Shown: positions 13,182 through 45,011, numbered from the stretch's first letter. The stretch is DNA of 64,000 bases from Lutraria lutraria (GCA_964023205.1 OZ026843.1:9529093-9593092); one strand, 5' to 3'. Numbers and translations are program-made. The notes: generated by a model not told the origin, from the letters alone.

Positions 13182-13591
13182 TAGTCAAAGGGAAGTAACT
13201 CTCACTCTCTTCATTCAGTAAATGGGTTCCGCTGAACTCCAGTGGTATACAGAACCTTTTGGTATATTGCAGCATGGAACGGGAACCATTTTATGTCATT
13301 TAAATGCTTGATTTTCTTAATCTATATCATCAACCTCTTGTTTTTGATAAACTTCGGGTGATATGGACTGATCAGTGTGACCAGAAGGATGACAATTCCA
13401 CTGGTTCCTCTACATATCCAAGGACTAAAACCAGCACTTTCGGAAGTTGTCGCTTATGACGCAATATGCCGAAAATTACTTACGGATATTACCGAGTTCC
13501 ACCGAGTTCCATCGATTGAATGTTAATGCAGAGTTATTTCCCCTTGGTCTTAAATAGTTATCTGAATATTTGAGTTACTTCCCTTTGACTA
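13182..13591. repeat. 410-bp segment with perfect 20-bp inverted ends
   Basis: TAGTCAAAGGGAAGTAACTC at 13182-13201 is matched exactly by its reverse complement at 13572-13591. The interior shows no long reading frame that I can assign. The layout fits a non-autonomous DNA element. Confidence 0.6.
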
Positions 13592-14404
13592 AAATGGCGA
13601 GCCTATTTTCTGGTTCCCGGTGGATAATTCTAAATAGGAAACAGAAAAGGAAAATTTAATGTAATCTCTAAGTAAGTAAAAAGATGCAATTTGTTTCTGA
13701 TGTAGGTCTACAAAAACAATAAACCTGGGCATACCTTTTCATACTAAATTAAAAAAAATTGCCGCCTTCAAACCCTCGGTTGTCGTCTGCTTAAATTCAA
13801 ACGATGATAGCCCTACAAACACTGGGGCCGGGGGGCTGTTGAGATACACGGGGAATATGGCAGCGAAACGTTTGCAATATATAGGTGTACCGTTGACGAA
13901 AATTTAGATAGTCAACCTATTTTTTCACGTCATCGTATTCGTAATCAGAGGCGGATCCAGGATTTGAGGTTGATGGGCTTGGGGGCGTAATATAATATAT
14001 TTAATAATGTAGGTAGCGAAGGGGGCGCGGGGACCATATCTACCTAATTTCTGTATGTGGGCGGGGACTTTTAGTGGGGCTGAATATAGGGATTATGACA
14101 TCAAAACAACCTCATACCCAAGAATTCTGACCCTCTTTCCTCTCTCTACCAGTATCAAATTAAATTGTCTATACTTCTACTTCATTTTTCTAAATATGTA
14201 ATAAAGGAATCGAAGGCTTGACATTTCAAAACGCTTGAAAAATATCTCTGAATTCATGCTCTTGATTTGACTGGATCGAACCGGAGTTATAGCTACTGAA
14301 ATCGGAATCCCGCTAAACTTGTAAAATACTATGTCGTTCTACGCTCCTGACCGTAGCAACGGACAATTCAAACGATCAACACCGATGAAATCCGATTGAC
14401 GAAG

Positions 14405-14500
14405 TTGTTATTGGTCAAAGGTGACGTTCTTACTACGAGCTATTTTTAACGTTACATGTAAAAACGACCGATTTTCATTGGAGCGCGATTGGTATTTTTA
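14405..14500 (+). promoter_or_regulatory. Probable promoter of the bZIP gene (three CCAAT boxes and a CRE-like site)
   Basis: Inverted CCAAT boxes (ATTGG) lie at 14410-14414, 14477-14481 and 14488-14492. A CRE/ATF half-site, TGACGT, lies at 14422-14427. Spaced CCAAT boxes together with an ATF/CREB site are common in promoters of stress-responsive genes, so autoregulation by bZIP factors is conceivable. The transcription start itself cannot be placed. Confidence 0.45.
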
Positions 14501-14516
14501 GGTATTATTTATAACG

Positions 14517-14591
14517 ATGGCTTTTCAGTGGTTGTTCAAAACGAGACTCCTAATCGTCATTTCTATAATTAGTAACATTGTTGCACAATAA
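14517..14591 (+). CDS. Possible short upstream ORF (24 codons) in the bZIP 5' leader
   Basis: It begins ATGGCTTTTCAG and ends TAA at 14589-14591, encoding a mostly hydrophobic 24-residue peptide (MAFQWLFKTRLLIVISIISN and four more). It would act as an upstream ORF only if transcription starts before 14517. A donor-like CCAG/GTAAAG at 14655-14664 and an acceptor-like TTTCAG ending at 14778 suggest that this leader exon is spliced to 14779. Whether it is translated is unknown. Confidence 0.25.
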   Translation: MAFQWLFKTRLLIVISIISNIVAQ

Positions 14592-14944
14592 GTAATACGG
14601 TATGTGAAACAGCAATCATTAGAACGAATGTAGACAGAGGGAAAGGACTTTCAATCCAGGTAAAGAGTATTTTACGTTTAGAACGTTTTAGACTTGTTGG
14701 TCTGTAAATCTATTAATGTTAGTCCATATTTCCAATTAGTGTCAGTCACTTGTATAAACGTATTAATTATGGTTTCAGCCATACGGGCGTGGGCTATATC
14801 AAACAAGCAAGGCAGAGGAGCTGAACTTACGAAAGTAAGGAAGCCATCTTGGAAGGCGAAAACCAAACTATTGCGACTTTTGTTGATTCTATCAACATTT
14901 CTACCACAAACAAAACAACGGAACTGCCTAACGACTTTGTTACT

Positions 14945-15692
14945 ATGCTTGGAGAACAGGAAATTCAGGTAATGAAATGTCATTATCTGAGAGAGACTCA
15001 CTGAATAAGAAATGCTGATTGTGCATTCATATATCTTGATATGTTTTTTTTCATTCCATTTTGTTATGGTGATGTCATGCATTTACAGAGCTCTTCATAG
15101 TTTTGTACATGTATGTCGCAGATCCTACAAGTGTTAATTAATCTTCCCAATTATTTATTTGACGGATACACAATGATTCTGAAGACAAATACGCTTAAGT
15201 CCTTTTCGATCTTGACAGCTTGTGATCGAATACTCAGTGTAATTCAGATCCAAAAATTAACCTTAACTTATTCGGCTTTCTGGTTAGCTGATTTCATGAC
15301 AAAAAAATTGGAAGGGCAATCCTCTCAGACTTTCCGGTTTGGGGCCTAATACAATTTTTGTGACAGCAAGACACTTATGTATAAACTCACAAGCAGTCTG
15401 ATTCATTGAACTAATAAATATAATACACATCAATTGATCATTCTTTTACACATTTCCAAGTTTTTCACTAATTTTTAGGTATTTTTCTTATATTTTGTTC
15501 TACATGTATTTTCAGTGCCACTCGGAAGCTGGGGAGATCGTCCCGACCACCCTTGATGAACTCGTCGATTGCTGCTTGGACATCAAGGGAGAAGGGGAAG
15601 ATGGCCTGTTCGGAAACGAGAAAGTTACACTCTTTGACGGACAGTGCCACGACTTCACTACGTTTGGTACAGAAGATCAGTGGCCTATTTGA
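14945..15692 (+). CDS. Protein-like upstream ORF (66 aa) in the bZIP 5' exons
   Basis: Joining 14945-14968 to 15516-15692 (donor ATTCAG/GTAATG, acceptor TTTTCAG) gives a 66-residue frame. It starts MLGEQEIQ and ends FGTEDQWPI with TGA at 15690-15692. The frame stays open for 40 codons before this ATG, back to TGA at 14822, and that stretch is also acidic and protein-like. The exon 15516-15697 is far richer in GC than its surroundings, and many wobble positions in this frame are C or G, as in real coding exons. It ends 19 nt (in spliced RNA) before the bZIP ATG at 16960 and lies one frame away from the bZIP frame, which is also open across both exons. It could be an ATF4-like regulatory uORF, or an N-terminal frame joined by frameshifting or alternative splicing. 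I recognise no domain. Confidence 0.45.
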
Positions 15693-16959
15693 CGCTGGTA
15701 AGTCTTCTGAAGTAATTTAATTAATTTGTCTGACACACTCTATCACATATAATACTGTATAATACAAAACTCAGTCATATTTCTTTGTAATATGTTATAA
15801 AATATTCCTATCTTTTGTACTGTAAGATTTGATTTATTGACTGTGAACATAGGGTAATGTAGGAAGGTAGTAATTTATGTTAACATAAAAAGTCATAATA
15901 ATATGAAGGTACAGAATACTAATGTTGACCAGTTTACATTAAATATTTAAATCTCCCTGGGAACCATAGCATACATGTCACTCCACCGAGAAAAATATTG
16001 ATCTATCAGTGTTTAAGTTGTGTATGTATTCCATACAACAGTTTGTATTGTACCACTTAAGGTATATAAATAAACTTAAAGAACAGATCAATAATCGCTC
16101 ATGCAGTGAAAAATAGGCTAAATGTCATGAACTATACACTTATATATGTAAACTTTATTCAGCTTTATGTTTAGGTTTATATGTATACATGTATATTTTT
16201 CTTTATTGTTAAATATGGTTTAGGCTTTTGGCCAAATTTTTAAACTTTACTTGATAAAATTTTGTGATAAACAATGTAGGATATACTCGTCTCCCGATGT
16301 TGACCAATTAACCTACTTTGATCAAACTTCTGTGTGATAAAACCTTGAACTGAAATCATTTGCCTGCTGTTTCCAATGATTGCATCATAGTCTGGTTCTA
16401 TAAATAGACATTAGTATTTGTTAATTTCATGAACCTTCCAGTTAGCTTGATTTCATTTACTGGCTTGTCAAAGATTGTCTGACAAGGGTTGTTAGAAGTT
16501 ATTAAAGATTTAGTAAAAACTATGGATTAACTTGAATAAATTTACTGGTTACAGAAAAATCTAATTCATTTGATTATTTCATTCAATGAACAAATAACTT
16601 AATAAAATGGAGTAAAATAACTTAAAATGTAGTGAAAAAACTACAGTAGTGAAGTGTTTTTGTGTTCTTGTTTTTTTACCTCCATAACTCTAAACATGTG
16701 AAAAAAAATAGTCAGAAAAAAATGTGAATAAGTAATTGGATTAAGTTTGATCTGGTGTTGGAACACTAGGTGCCTAGACCTAGTAGAGAATTATTTTATG
16801 CCTTGAAAACAAATCTAAGGTAATTTTCTTTTTTATTTTCATCACATTTCCTTCTTTGCGTTTCTTGTTTCGTGGCAAGATTGACAGAGTTGTTAAGAGT
16901 TTATGTATTGCTTGTTAATAAAGTTTTCTTTTTTTATTATTTCAGTCAAGGCTAGCAAC

Positions 16960-17989
16960 ATGACTGTTGCTAGCGAGGCCTCGAAACAGACCGCAGAGAT
17001 GGACGACATGGACTTCGGGGAGACGGGCTTCATGCCCGGTATGGACTTGGGCAATGTCTTTGGAGACATGCCTCTAGAGCTTACTGAAGCTGACTATCTT
17101 GACAGCTTTATGGACCTCTCAAACTTCCTAAATACTGTAAGTACTACAACAATCTGGCAGACTATAATAAATTATCAACATAGTATTACTCGCTATTTCT
17201 GATGTATTTTTTAAAAAACATGACAAGGTATGATTATCAATTTATTCAGTGCTTTGATTATTTTGCAAAATTTATTCATTCGAAATCTGTTAAAGAAAGT
17301 ATTTTTTGTGAAGTTAGAAGTGAAGTTCATTTGACTTAACATTACAGTTTTTGTGTTTGTGCAAGTAATGATAAAGCAAGCTGAATGTGGTTTATTATTC
17401 TATTTCAATATTACAGGAGGACAGTTTGAAAGATGCCATCCCGACAGCTAGTTCTGATGCTGACGTTGAGAAAATAAAGGAAGCCATGCCAATGGATTTT
17501 TCTGGAATAATCTCTCATCTTACTTCAGAACTTCCTGTCCCTGTAGAAACACCTGAGGTTCCAGCCTCGACTAAGGTGTCCCATGGAAAGAGGAAACGTG
17601 TAGATATTGTAGAAATGGCTTTGGAGGAGTCTTTTAATTTAGTTCCTGTGTCTGAACCTACCATGTCAGACCATGACTATGTTGCAAAGAAAATGAAGTT
17701 GATGTCACCAAGTGTGGCCACCCCGTCAACTTCAACTGCAGCTAAATGTCAGCCAAAACCATCTACATCGAAGAAAACCACGGATAAATACCGTGAGAGG
17801 CGAGACAAGAATAATGAAGCATCACGAAGATCACGACAGATCCGAAAATCCAAGTTTCAAGAAATGGATATTGAAGCAAATGAACTGGAAGTGAAGAATG
17901 AAGCTTTACGAAAGAAAATAACAGAGCTTGAAGCACTGGCTAAAACCATGAAAGCAGTTTTGATCCAAAAAATGACTGAAAAAAAGTAG
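16960..17989 (+). CDS. bZIP transcription factor (C/EBP- or PAR-like basic region)
   Basis: Exons 16946-17136 (ATG at 16960) and 17417-17989 encode 249 residues of a nuclear DNA-binding factor. The N-terminus is acidic and rich in Met, Asp and Leu (GDMPLELTEADYLDSFMDLS), like an activation domain. A basic patch (GKRKRV, about residue 116) may be a nuclear signal. The C-terminal bZIP begins near residue 182. Its basic region, RDKNNEASRRSRQIRK, has the NxxASRRSR core close to the NNEAAKRSR of PAR/NFIL3 factors and the NNIAVRKSR of C/EBP factors. The zipper has heptad M/L at residues 209, 216, 223, 230 and 237. The exact orthology group is not resolved. Upstream exons 14779-14968 and 15516-15697 are in frame and open, so in-frame ATGs at 15556 and 15601 could extend the protein by 52 or 37 residues. 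I prefer ATG 16960 because the upstream stretch has the composition of an off-frame reading. Confidence 0.88.
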
Positions 17990-20628
17990 AGACTTTATTG
18001 AACAGAAAATATTTTAGAATGTGCTAATTTCTATTTTTTTAATTTTTACATCTTTGTTTGGAGAACATTGTGATGCTTTTGAGTTCTTACCATCTAACTT
18101 TTTATATCATGTCATTTTGATTGCTATTAAATATTTGGATTAATTTTCTTATACCATTCATTTTGTTTCATTTATGAATAGTAAAAAAATACAAAATTCA
18201 AATGCCAAAAAAATGAAAAATGCATAAAATAACCAAAAAAAAGAAAGAATAATTTTATGACAAAAAAATATCATAAAATGAAATTCAAACAAAAATTCTT
18301 AAAAATAATTTTAACATAGTAAAAAAAATCAAACGTTTTTGCATTATTTTTTTACGATGTGAATTATAATTGTTTTAAATAAATCAGAGAAGGTTGATAT
18401 TACGTTCCAGGAATTACAAGTTTTGACAAAACTATCTTTGAATTATTTAAATCAATATTTTTATAATGTTTAGCAATGTACCCTTGGAACATATGTTTAA
18501 AACCTTGGGACTTGCATTTATCATGATTCTGGGCTATGCCTTGAGTTGTTCTGTATGTATGTTGGTAATGTTAGTTATTTATCATTGAACTTACATTGTT
18601 CTGTATGCGTGATATTAATTATTGAACTTGCGTTGTTCTATAAATATGTGTGATATTGGTTATTTTACATTGAATCATTCCTAGATAATTGTAAGAATAC
18701 ATGTTATATTTAATATTTAGTATTGTTAAATGATACATCGTTTTAAAAATCATTAGTTTGATAGATTCATGTTCTTCAGGAAATCATTTATTGTTAAGAC
18801 AACCTTGTGAAAAAAGCAGCAATCGCAATTTCTTTCTTTTGAAGAATTCTTCAAGAAATCATCTTCTTATACCTTCATTTCATATTGAGAAGTACATACA
18901 TGTATTAAAGTTTATTAAAAATTGTGCATAATTTTCATGTTGTACATTTGTATGTCATATTTCTTTTCCGTATTTTATAAATGTTTTCCTGTGTATTGGG
19001 GTAAATGATTTGAAAGAATATCAAATTACATCAGTTTTCCGCTAAATCTTCACATCATGATTATAGTCTGTAATACTGTACGTATTTGTTATGATTTCAC
19101 TCTTGTTGGTGAATTATCACTATATTTATGTAGTTATTTAAGCAAACATTTCATGCTGTTATGCAGAAAACCTCATCATATATCACCAAGTATGGCAAAA
19201 TTTGTTTCAAAAATTGTGTTAACTATTTTGTTTTTGATAAATTAATTTTTTTATATGTCACCTTGTACATGACTCAACTTTTTGTAACACCTTAAGTTGA
19301 AATAGATATTAAAGATTACTAAAAAATCAGAATTGATTTGTTTTTTATGCTAGAAAAATAATAGGATGTTCATCATCAGGGTGCATCATGTGAATATCAT
19401 GTGACCTGGGTGTACACATTGATCTGTTTCTAGCAGTCATCTACGGGGACTTTCTACAACATATCACAGTGCTTGGAAATATTTCTGTATTGCTCTTTAT
19501 TAAAATTAATTTGGCTATTTTATGTACATTAAATGTAGTTATGAGACGAAGGAATTTTTCAAAGACATTGAAAATCATACTAAAATTGCTAGGATTAAGG
19601 TTGATAAAGAATCTATATTGATTGACACTTCTAAACTGCCTCTTAGGTTTTTGTAATGTCTGCGGAAGTTTAAGCTTGGTTTATAGTTATGACATTTGGA
19701 CACAAGAAATGAACATCCTGACAAATGTGTGAAAAATTGTATTCATTGAACTCGACAAAAAGTGATATAAATGTCACTCTGAATAAGATCAATGTTGAAC
19801 ACATATTGTGGTCATGTACGTGGTCCTCTAGACTCGGACTGTTCAAATTGTGCCCTAGCTAGCCGGTGTCTTAAAAATTGAGCCAGACATCTACAAATGT
19901 GCATAATTATGCTAATTCCTCAATGAATTATGTGTAAAAGATGAACACTGGAATTCAGTTAAAGGTACACTTTAAATTTCAAGCACCAAGACAAAACCAA
20001 CATGTGAGTTTTAAAAAATGTTATCATTAACAACACTTAATTAACATACATTATGAAACAAACAATAACTGTTGTTGACACAGCATATCAGCACAATATG
20101 AACTCTGGTCTACATGTATGTATACATAGGACCATGTCACATTGAAAAATAATCATAAAATAATATACCTGTATATATACAGACAGGGGTGGAACTCCAG
20201 AAAATGAAAATTTGTCAAAATATTGGTTCTATTTAAATGTAGAAACGATGTATGTTACAAATAATTGTATATACATGTATATATATCCAATTGACAACAA
20301 TTATTTAACCTTTCAATAGACCAAAAGATATTTTTCTAAATAAAGTATATTAGCTGGGACCATTTGTATCCCAGATTTTTGACGTTGCAGACTTGACATC
20401 TCTTATTCAAATGAAATAAAAAATCTATAAATATGGAATGTACCAGACCGCTATGCATGTGTAGGATATATTGAGTGTATTGTATACGATAAACAGTAAA
20501 TTTCCCATTCAAGAATCTAAAGCGGTTGCCTACAAAATTCTACTTTCGGTTTTAAATCTCCCCCATGCTTAAATGTCCTTGACCTCAGAGATCAACCAAT
20601 CAAACTGGATGTTCTGCGTGATAAGAAA
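17990..20628. other. bZIP 3' UTR and spacer before the aralar gene
   Basis: Very AT-rich with many A and T runs. AATAAA occurs at 18378-18383, and several ATTAAA sites could serve as poly(A) signals for the bZIP gene. The frame at 19057-19245 has no coding features. At 20594-20600 an AACCAAT motif lies about 35 bp before the aralar start and may be part of its promoter. Nothing else recognised. Confidence 0.5.
20580..20628 (+). promoter_or_regulatory. Probable proximal promoter or 5' UTR of the aralar gene
   Basis: A CCAAT box (ATCAACCAATCAAAC) lies about 30 bp before the start codon. The start itself sits in AAAATGGCGGCC, which combines a good initiation context with the AANATGGCGGC core bound by YY1 at many animal promoters. 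Inference from motifs only. Confidence 0.35.
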
Positions 20629-40098
<19,470 letters not shown>

Positions 40099-40667
40099 AT
40101 GTTGGCTGCAGTCTAGAAACTTTTGAAACGATAGTGATATATGTTATTTATTTTACGTTAAAAGGGTTTTTATACACTGGAACAGAAATATTGTTAGTGA
40201 TCATTTAATAGGATAAGTGAAAGTGGTTTTACTCGGGCTGGTTTCGAATATTTTGTTTTTGTTTACTCTTTTTGTTAAAGAATTTTTGTTTAAAAACTTT
40301 TGACATTACAGTCAAACCTTTGGCTCTGATTGGCCTATAAGTCTTATGTATATTAAATAAGAAATGATACTGAAATATATCTGTATTTTTATTTTTTGCC
40401 GTGTTCCTACTTAGAGTTGATATGTGCAAATTGAAAAAGTAATGTTTTATTTGTGAACTATTTATAGACTACTTTGTTATATAAAATCCACATATATAAT
40501 GCACCTTCACTTTAATGTAGCATCTCAAAGATGTTAATTGCACAACTTTACAATCTACGGATATATTGTTCTTGAATATGGACGAGTCTTTCATCAAGTT
40601 GTTTTCTGTTGATTTTAGTTTCTGTGAAATATAGATGAAATGTAGAGTGAATGTTTGTACCAATTTT

Positions 40668-41138
40668 TAGCTCACATGAGCACAAAAGGCTCAGGGTGAA
40701 CTAATGTGATTGGTCTCTGTCCGTTGTTGTGCATTGTGCATCATCAACTTTTGCCTTATGAACACCATACAGGCCACATTTTTAGTGATCTTCACAAAAA
40801 ACTGAGTCAGAATATTTGTGTTGACAAAATCTAGGTCAAGATTGATAATGAGTCATCTGGGGTCAATAATTAGGTCACCAGGTCAAATCACAGGAAAAAT
40901 GTGTAAATATTTAATAGGTTCCATTTTTTTATTGGTTCTTCAGCAAACCTTGTCACCATCATTGTTTTATGATACGTAGGACAAGTCATAGGTCATCTGG
41001 GGTCAGAAACTAGGTCACCTAGTCAAATCGCTGAAAACCATGACAACAACAGACCTCAAGACACAGGCTCAAAATGTTTTCATCAGCAAGCAATGATTCT
41101 CGTATGAGCGATATAGAGCCATTCTGTCCCTCTTGTTC
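40668..41138 (+). repeat. AGCTCACCTG...CTCTTGTTT dispersed repeat, copy 2
   Basis: It opens TTTTTAGCTCACATGAGCAC, contains GTCTCTGTCCGTTGTTGTGC and two GGTCATCTGGGGTCA repeats, and ends GATATAGAGCC then CCCTCTTGTTC. It is probably transcribed as part of the aralar 3' UTR if the distal poly(A) sites are used. Confidence 0.65.
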
Positions 41139-42354
41139 TTTTCTGTAATGCACCAATATTTAATTTATCAATCTAGTATAAAGTAGACCATGCACTTGTT
41201 ATAAGTTATCATGTCTTCCTTTTACCATAAAATTGAGAATATTTGTTATAAGAACTTATTGAAGTATTGAAGTCTAGCAATTATTGAACATGTTTGTCAA
41301 ATGTTAGATGAATAATCAGAATGAATATATATATAATTGAGGCATTAGTATACCTGATAGACCACTTTATTCAGTTAGATATAACATTGCCGTATTTTTG
41401 TCTGTCTGTTACACAGTACGTACATTTACATTCAAGTGGTCCCTGTTGTTGCACTAACCCACTAGCCAAAGCCTCTTGCCAGTTAATTTCTTTTCAGGCT
41501 AGTGGTGTAACAATAACCCACTTTTAAGTTACAGTTAGTGCTTTAAAGAAATTAGTTTGAACACTGTGATCTGATTATGTGAATTTATCATTTTGTTGCC
41601 TTATTGTGATTGTGACTGGTAATATCCTTGACCATACAAAATAAAAAGGTTAATCTGTCATTAAACATTCAACTTTATAAACTCTACATGGCTAGAACCA
41701 CATATACATTGAACCAATGATTAGATTCTTTGCTCAATATTTACTCTGTTGTTCACATGTCTCCGTCAAACAACACAATTTTCAGAGTCATTAGCTGTCA
41801 GTATCTGCCCAATATGAAACAATCCATAAAACTGACTTGTGTGTAACAATAACATTGCAAATTTGAATTTGTTAGCCACCTTAACTGTTATTGAATGTTA
41901 GTCAACTAATATGTGCTTGCGATGATATTTATTGAGTGATGATTTGATAAAACAAGCATGGATTGGTACGAAAAAGATCAAGATTACTGCCTCTTGATGA
42001 CCAGCAAAATCCTTCTTTAAAATTATAATTTGAAATACAACTGCAGTTATATGATCTTGACATATCACTACAAACAACATGAACACATTACACACACAAA
42101 ATATACAAGGGAAAGCACTCTGTTTCATTGAGTCAAATGTTAGACTTTAGATGGTTAAAACACTGGAAATAGTTTGAGCCCATGAGAGTACATTGTTTGT
42201 TTCAGTTTAGTTGCAAACACAGTATACATGTCACTTTACAAGCAGTATGCTTGCTAGGTATTGCTGATTTGTATTTTGAAAGTTAGATTTGCTGCATTTA
42301 TTTGAGATTGTGGTGGTCATCTCTCAATCTGGGGGTACTTGATTTCAATTCATA

Positions 42355-42775
42355 GGGAGAACAGGTAGGTACTGTTAGGTTACCTGGGAGAATAGGTAGG
42401 TACTGCTAGCCAATAGGTAAGTTAGAAGAATAGGTTACCTGGGAGAATAGGTAGGTACTATTAGGTTGCCTGGAAGAAGAGGTAGATACTGATTAGTTTC
42501 CTGGGAGAGTAAGTTAGTACTGATGGTCTACCAGGGAGAAGAACAAGCAAGTTCTAATAAGTAAACAGCCTAGTTTTGATTGGTTACCAGGGAAAACAGG
42601 CTAGTTTTGATTGGTTACAAGGGAAAGCAGGCTAGTTTTGATTGGTTACAAGGAAAACAGGCTTGTTTTGATTGGTTACCAGGGAAAATAGGCTAATTCT
42701 GATTGGTAACCAGGTAGAACTGATAGGTAACCAGGTAGAACTTTTAAGTACTGATTGGGAACCTGGGAGAATACC
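42355..42775 (+). repeat. Degenerate minisatellite with GGTTACC and CTAGTTTTGATTGGTTAC units
   Basis: The left half repeats GAGAATAGGTAGGTACT plus GTTACCTGG about every 50 bp. The right half (42570-42760) repeats ACAGGCTAGTTTTGATTGGT then TACAAGGGAAA about every 31 bp, five or six times. The whole reads as one evolving array. Frames through it (for example a 61-codon minus-strand frame with SSTWLPI repeats) are artefacts. Confidence 0.8.
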
Positions 42776-43570
42776 CTGGGTAGGCTGTATTATATTAAAT
42801 GTTCTACCAGCATGCATTTTTTGTCTTAGATTGGTATGTAACTGAAGTTTTAAGTGCGTACTAGTATATGGATGAATATATATGTATACATGTCATGAAT
42901 ATGTAATCATTGTTAAATCTATAAAAAATGTACAGTATGTGAATTATAGAATGTGCTTTTATCCACGAACAGTAGATATGGAATTTTCCATCTTAGGGTC
43001 TGTCCAGATTTCTTTAAAGGGATGTTAGTATTTGATTTTATCATTATAGCTTGTTATTTTGTAAAGCTATGATGACTTGTATATTTTTCTATGAAGTTTC
43101 AGTCATGTGATTCTGGTATATTTTTACACTTGAGCTGATATTGTACACGTTCACTGCATAATCTTATTTTACGACTGCTATTTTGTCAGAAATGTTCTAA
43201 TTTGTAACTTGTTTTTTTCCATGTGAAATAAAAAGTATAAAATTTGCTGTGTAAACTTGCTATCCTATCAAATCTTATTGTAAGTGTACAAAAAATGTTG
43301 ATGCAAGTTGTATATCCTGAACCTGCGCTGTTATAAAGGAACGAAGATTAATTCATGTTAAACGAGATTTTTATTTCAAGTCCTGTGGTTTTTTTTGCGT
43401 GGACTTCACTATCTGTTTTCTTCCTGTTTGATATGGTTTGACATTAACGAGAATTTGTTACATGTAACAATGCTTTTCACAGTATTATTATTTCAAACAT
43501 TTGTTTTTCTCTTTGTTGTTAAACATCTGCATGCTTCTGTGGCTGATATTATCAACTGAAAGTATATTTC

Positions 43571-43644
43571 GAGGGCTCAGCGCAACACTGTCGTAACTTG
43601 TTCTTATTTCAATAAGAGTTAGTACACTGTTGCGTTGAACCCTC
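43571..43644. repeat. 74-bp palindromic element, copy 2
   Basis: It begins GAGGGCTCAGCGCAACACTG, has centre CTTATTTCAATAAG and ends TGTTGCGTTGAACCCTC. The right arm carries a one-base change that breaks the TCGTAACT/AGTTACGA pairing (AGTTAGTACA). Confidence 0.85.
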
Positions 43645-43873
43645 GATTTATAAGTTAACGGCCTGCACACGCAGAGTGTGAAGCCAAACTGTTGTATCTT
43701 CTTTTTGATAACACATGAGTAATGATAGTTTGCATTGGTGTCTCATAAATTATTAAAACTACATGTATGTTGCTTGCAGTATGTTTACACTTATAAATCT
43801 TTATCTGGATTACCAGCCATGGGGAGGTGACTGACTCATTTTTGAAATCTGAATGTTTCTGTGAAGTGTATCT

Positions 43874-44040
43874 TTACAATCAAACCTGTGAACAAAGGCC
43901 ACCTTTGGGAAACACGAAAAGTGGCCTTTATTTGTTGGTAATTTTGCTCTATTTAATCAAGGATGGTTTTTAAAAGAAAGACCTTTATTGACAGTGTGGT
44001 CTTTATATGGAGATGGCCTCTAACACAGGTTTCACTGTAC
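43874..44040. repeat. AACCTGTGAACAAAGGCC-family MITE, copy 3
   Basis: It starts TACAATCAAACCTGTGAACA and ends CTAACACAGGTTTCACTGTA. These are inverted ends with few mismatches. Internal GTGGCCTTTATT and GACAGTGTGGTC match the other copies. Confidence 0.75.
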
Positions 44041-44895
44041 TTGTTATAATGAGAAACTTAATGTAATGTTACAATTTATCTGTCGTCATGATGAATATCG
44101 ATATTCCAAATCAGCTTGAATATATAAAGCTCATCAAAGTTAATAATGATAAATAATTAATTGGTATTTGATACAATAAATGTGAACATTAAATCCAGAA
44201 TTTAGAATTTTTTATTTTTTTTACTACATGTACATGTATTTAACTTCAAAGTGAGGTCAGCTCTTCTCATGGTGATTGTAATTATTGATCTTAATCTATA
44301 ACTCACTGTATGTTGCAAACATTAAATATTGAATAAAATATTTGAAAAAAAATTGTCTTCCGTGGTTTACTATCACATGTAGTATTGATATCATGTAACA
44401 TTATTAATTATAAATTATGTTGTGCTTAGTTGTTCCTATGTTGAATTGCAAAATGTGAAAGGTCAAACTGCTTGGATATTTTTTTCATAAAAGTAGAACA
44501 CAACAGTTCGAAAAAATGGAAAAATTGTAACCCCCCCAAATCCTTTCACTAGTAATGTAACAAAAAAAACAATAACACCAAAGATGTATCTATAATGTAA
44601 GTACAAAAATGTATAGGTCTTTGATAACACAATGCAATTTGACAGATAATGGTATCAATAGGTGCTTCTTCGTTGGAAAAAACAATACTTCTTGATCTTT
44701 TGTTTTAACATACATCATTAAAAAACAGAAATCACTTCGTAGTTCAAATTTTAATGTGTAAATCTCTTGTAATTATGATGCTTATAAAGAAATACCAAAA
44801 CTATTCATATGTAGTATAAGTCTTAGTTGGACCAATATTCATATGTGTATATTTGTAGCGACTGTAGGAATAATGGCCACTTTCAACAGCCTTGA

Positions 44896-44990
44896 CGTTG
44901 GGTTAACTCTAGTGACAAGGTTGAGTGTCTGCCTACTGTGCTAGGGGTCCTAGGTTCAAATCCGTTGTGGACCATGGATTTTTCCCGATC
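44896..44990 (+). repeat. tRNA-like SINE fragment
   Basis: GTTAACTCTAGTGACAAGG followed by GGGGTCCTAGGTTCAAATCC gives A- and B-box-like motifs. The fragment at 32160-32225 (GGGGTCCTGGGTCTAAAG) is related. It is not foldable as a tRNA. Confidence 0.5.
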
Positions 44991-45011
44991 TAAATTGACT
45001 TTATATACATA

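Larger units (their letters stand above)
7521..14400. other. Intergenic region between the kinesin and bZIP genes
   Basis: About 6.9 kb of AT-rich sequence between two divergently oriented genes. It holds hairpins at 8396-8444, 10714-10760, 11799-11881 and 12497-12545, a 165-bp MITE (9074-9240), a tRNA-like SINE head (12283-12350), a poly-G run near 11418-11427, and a 410-bp segment bounded by perfect 20-bp inverted repeats (13182-13591). The segment 13952-14080 resembles a repeat starting GGCGGATCCAGG. The open frames at 10476-10712 and 11020-11229 show no domain or splice context and are not called as genes. Confidence 0.6.

Noticed and set aside
15468..15650. 60-codon minus-strand frame opposite the bZIP 5' exon
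   Set aside because: It is antisense to a GC-rich exon with clear plus-strand splice sites, and has no recognisable motif.
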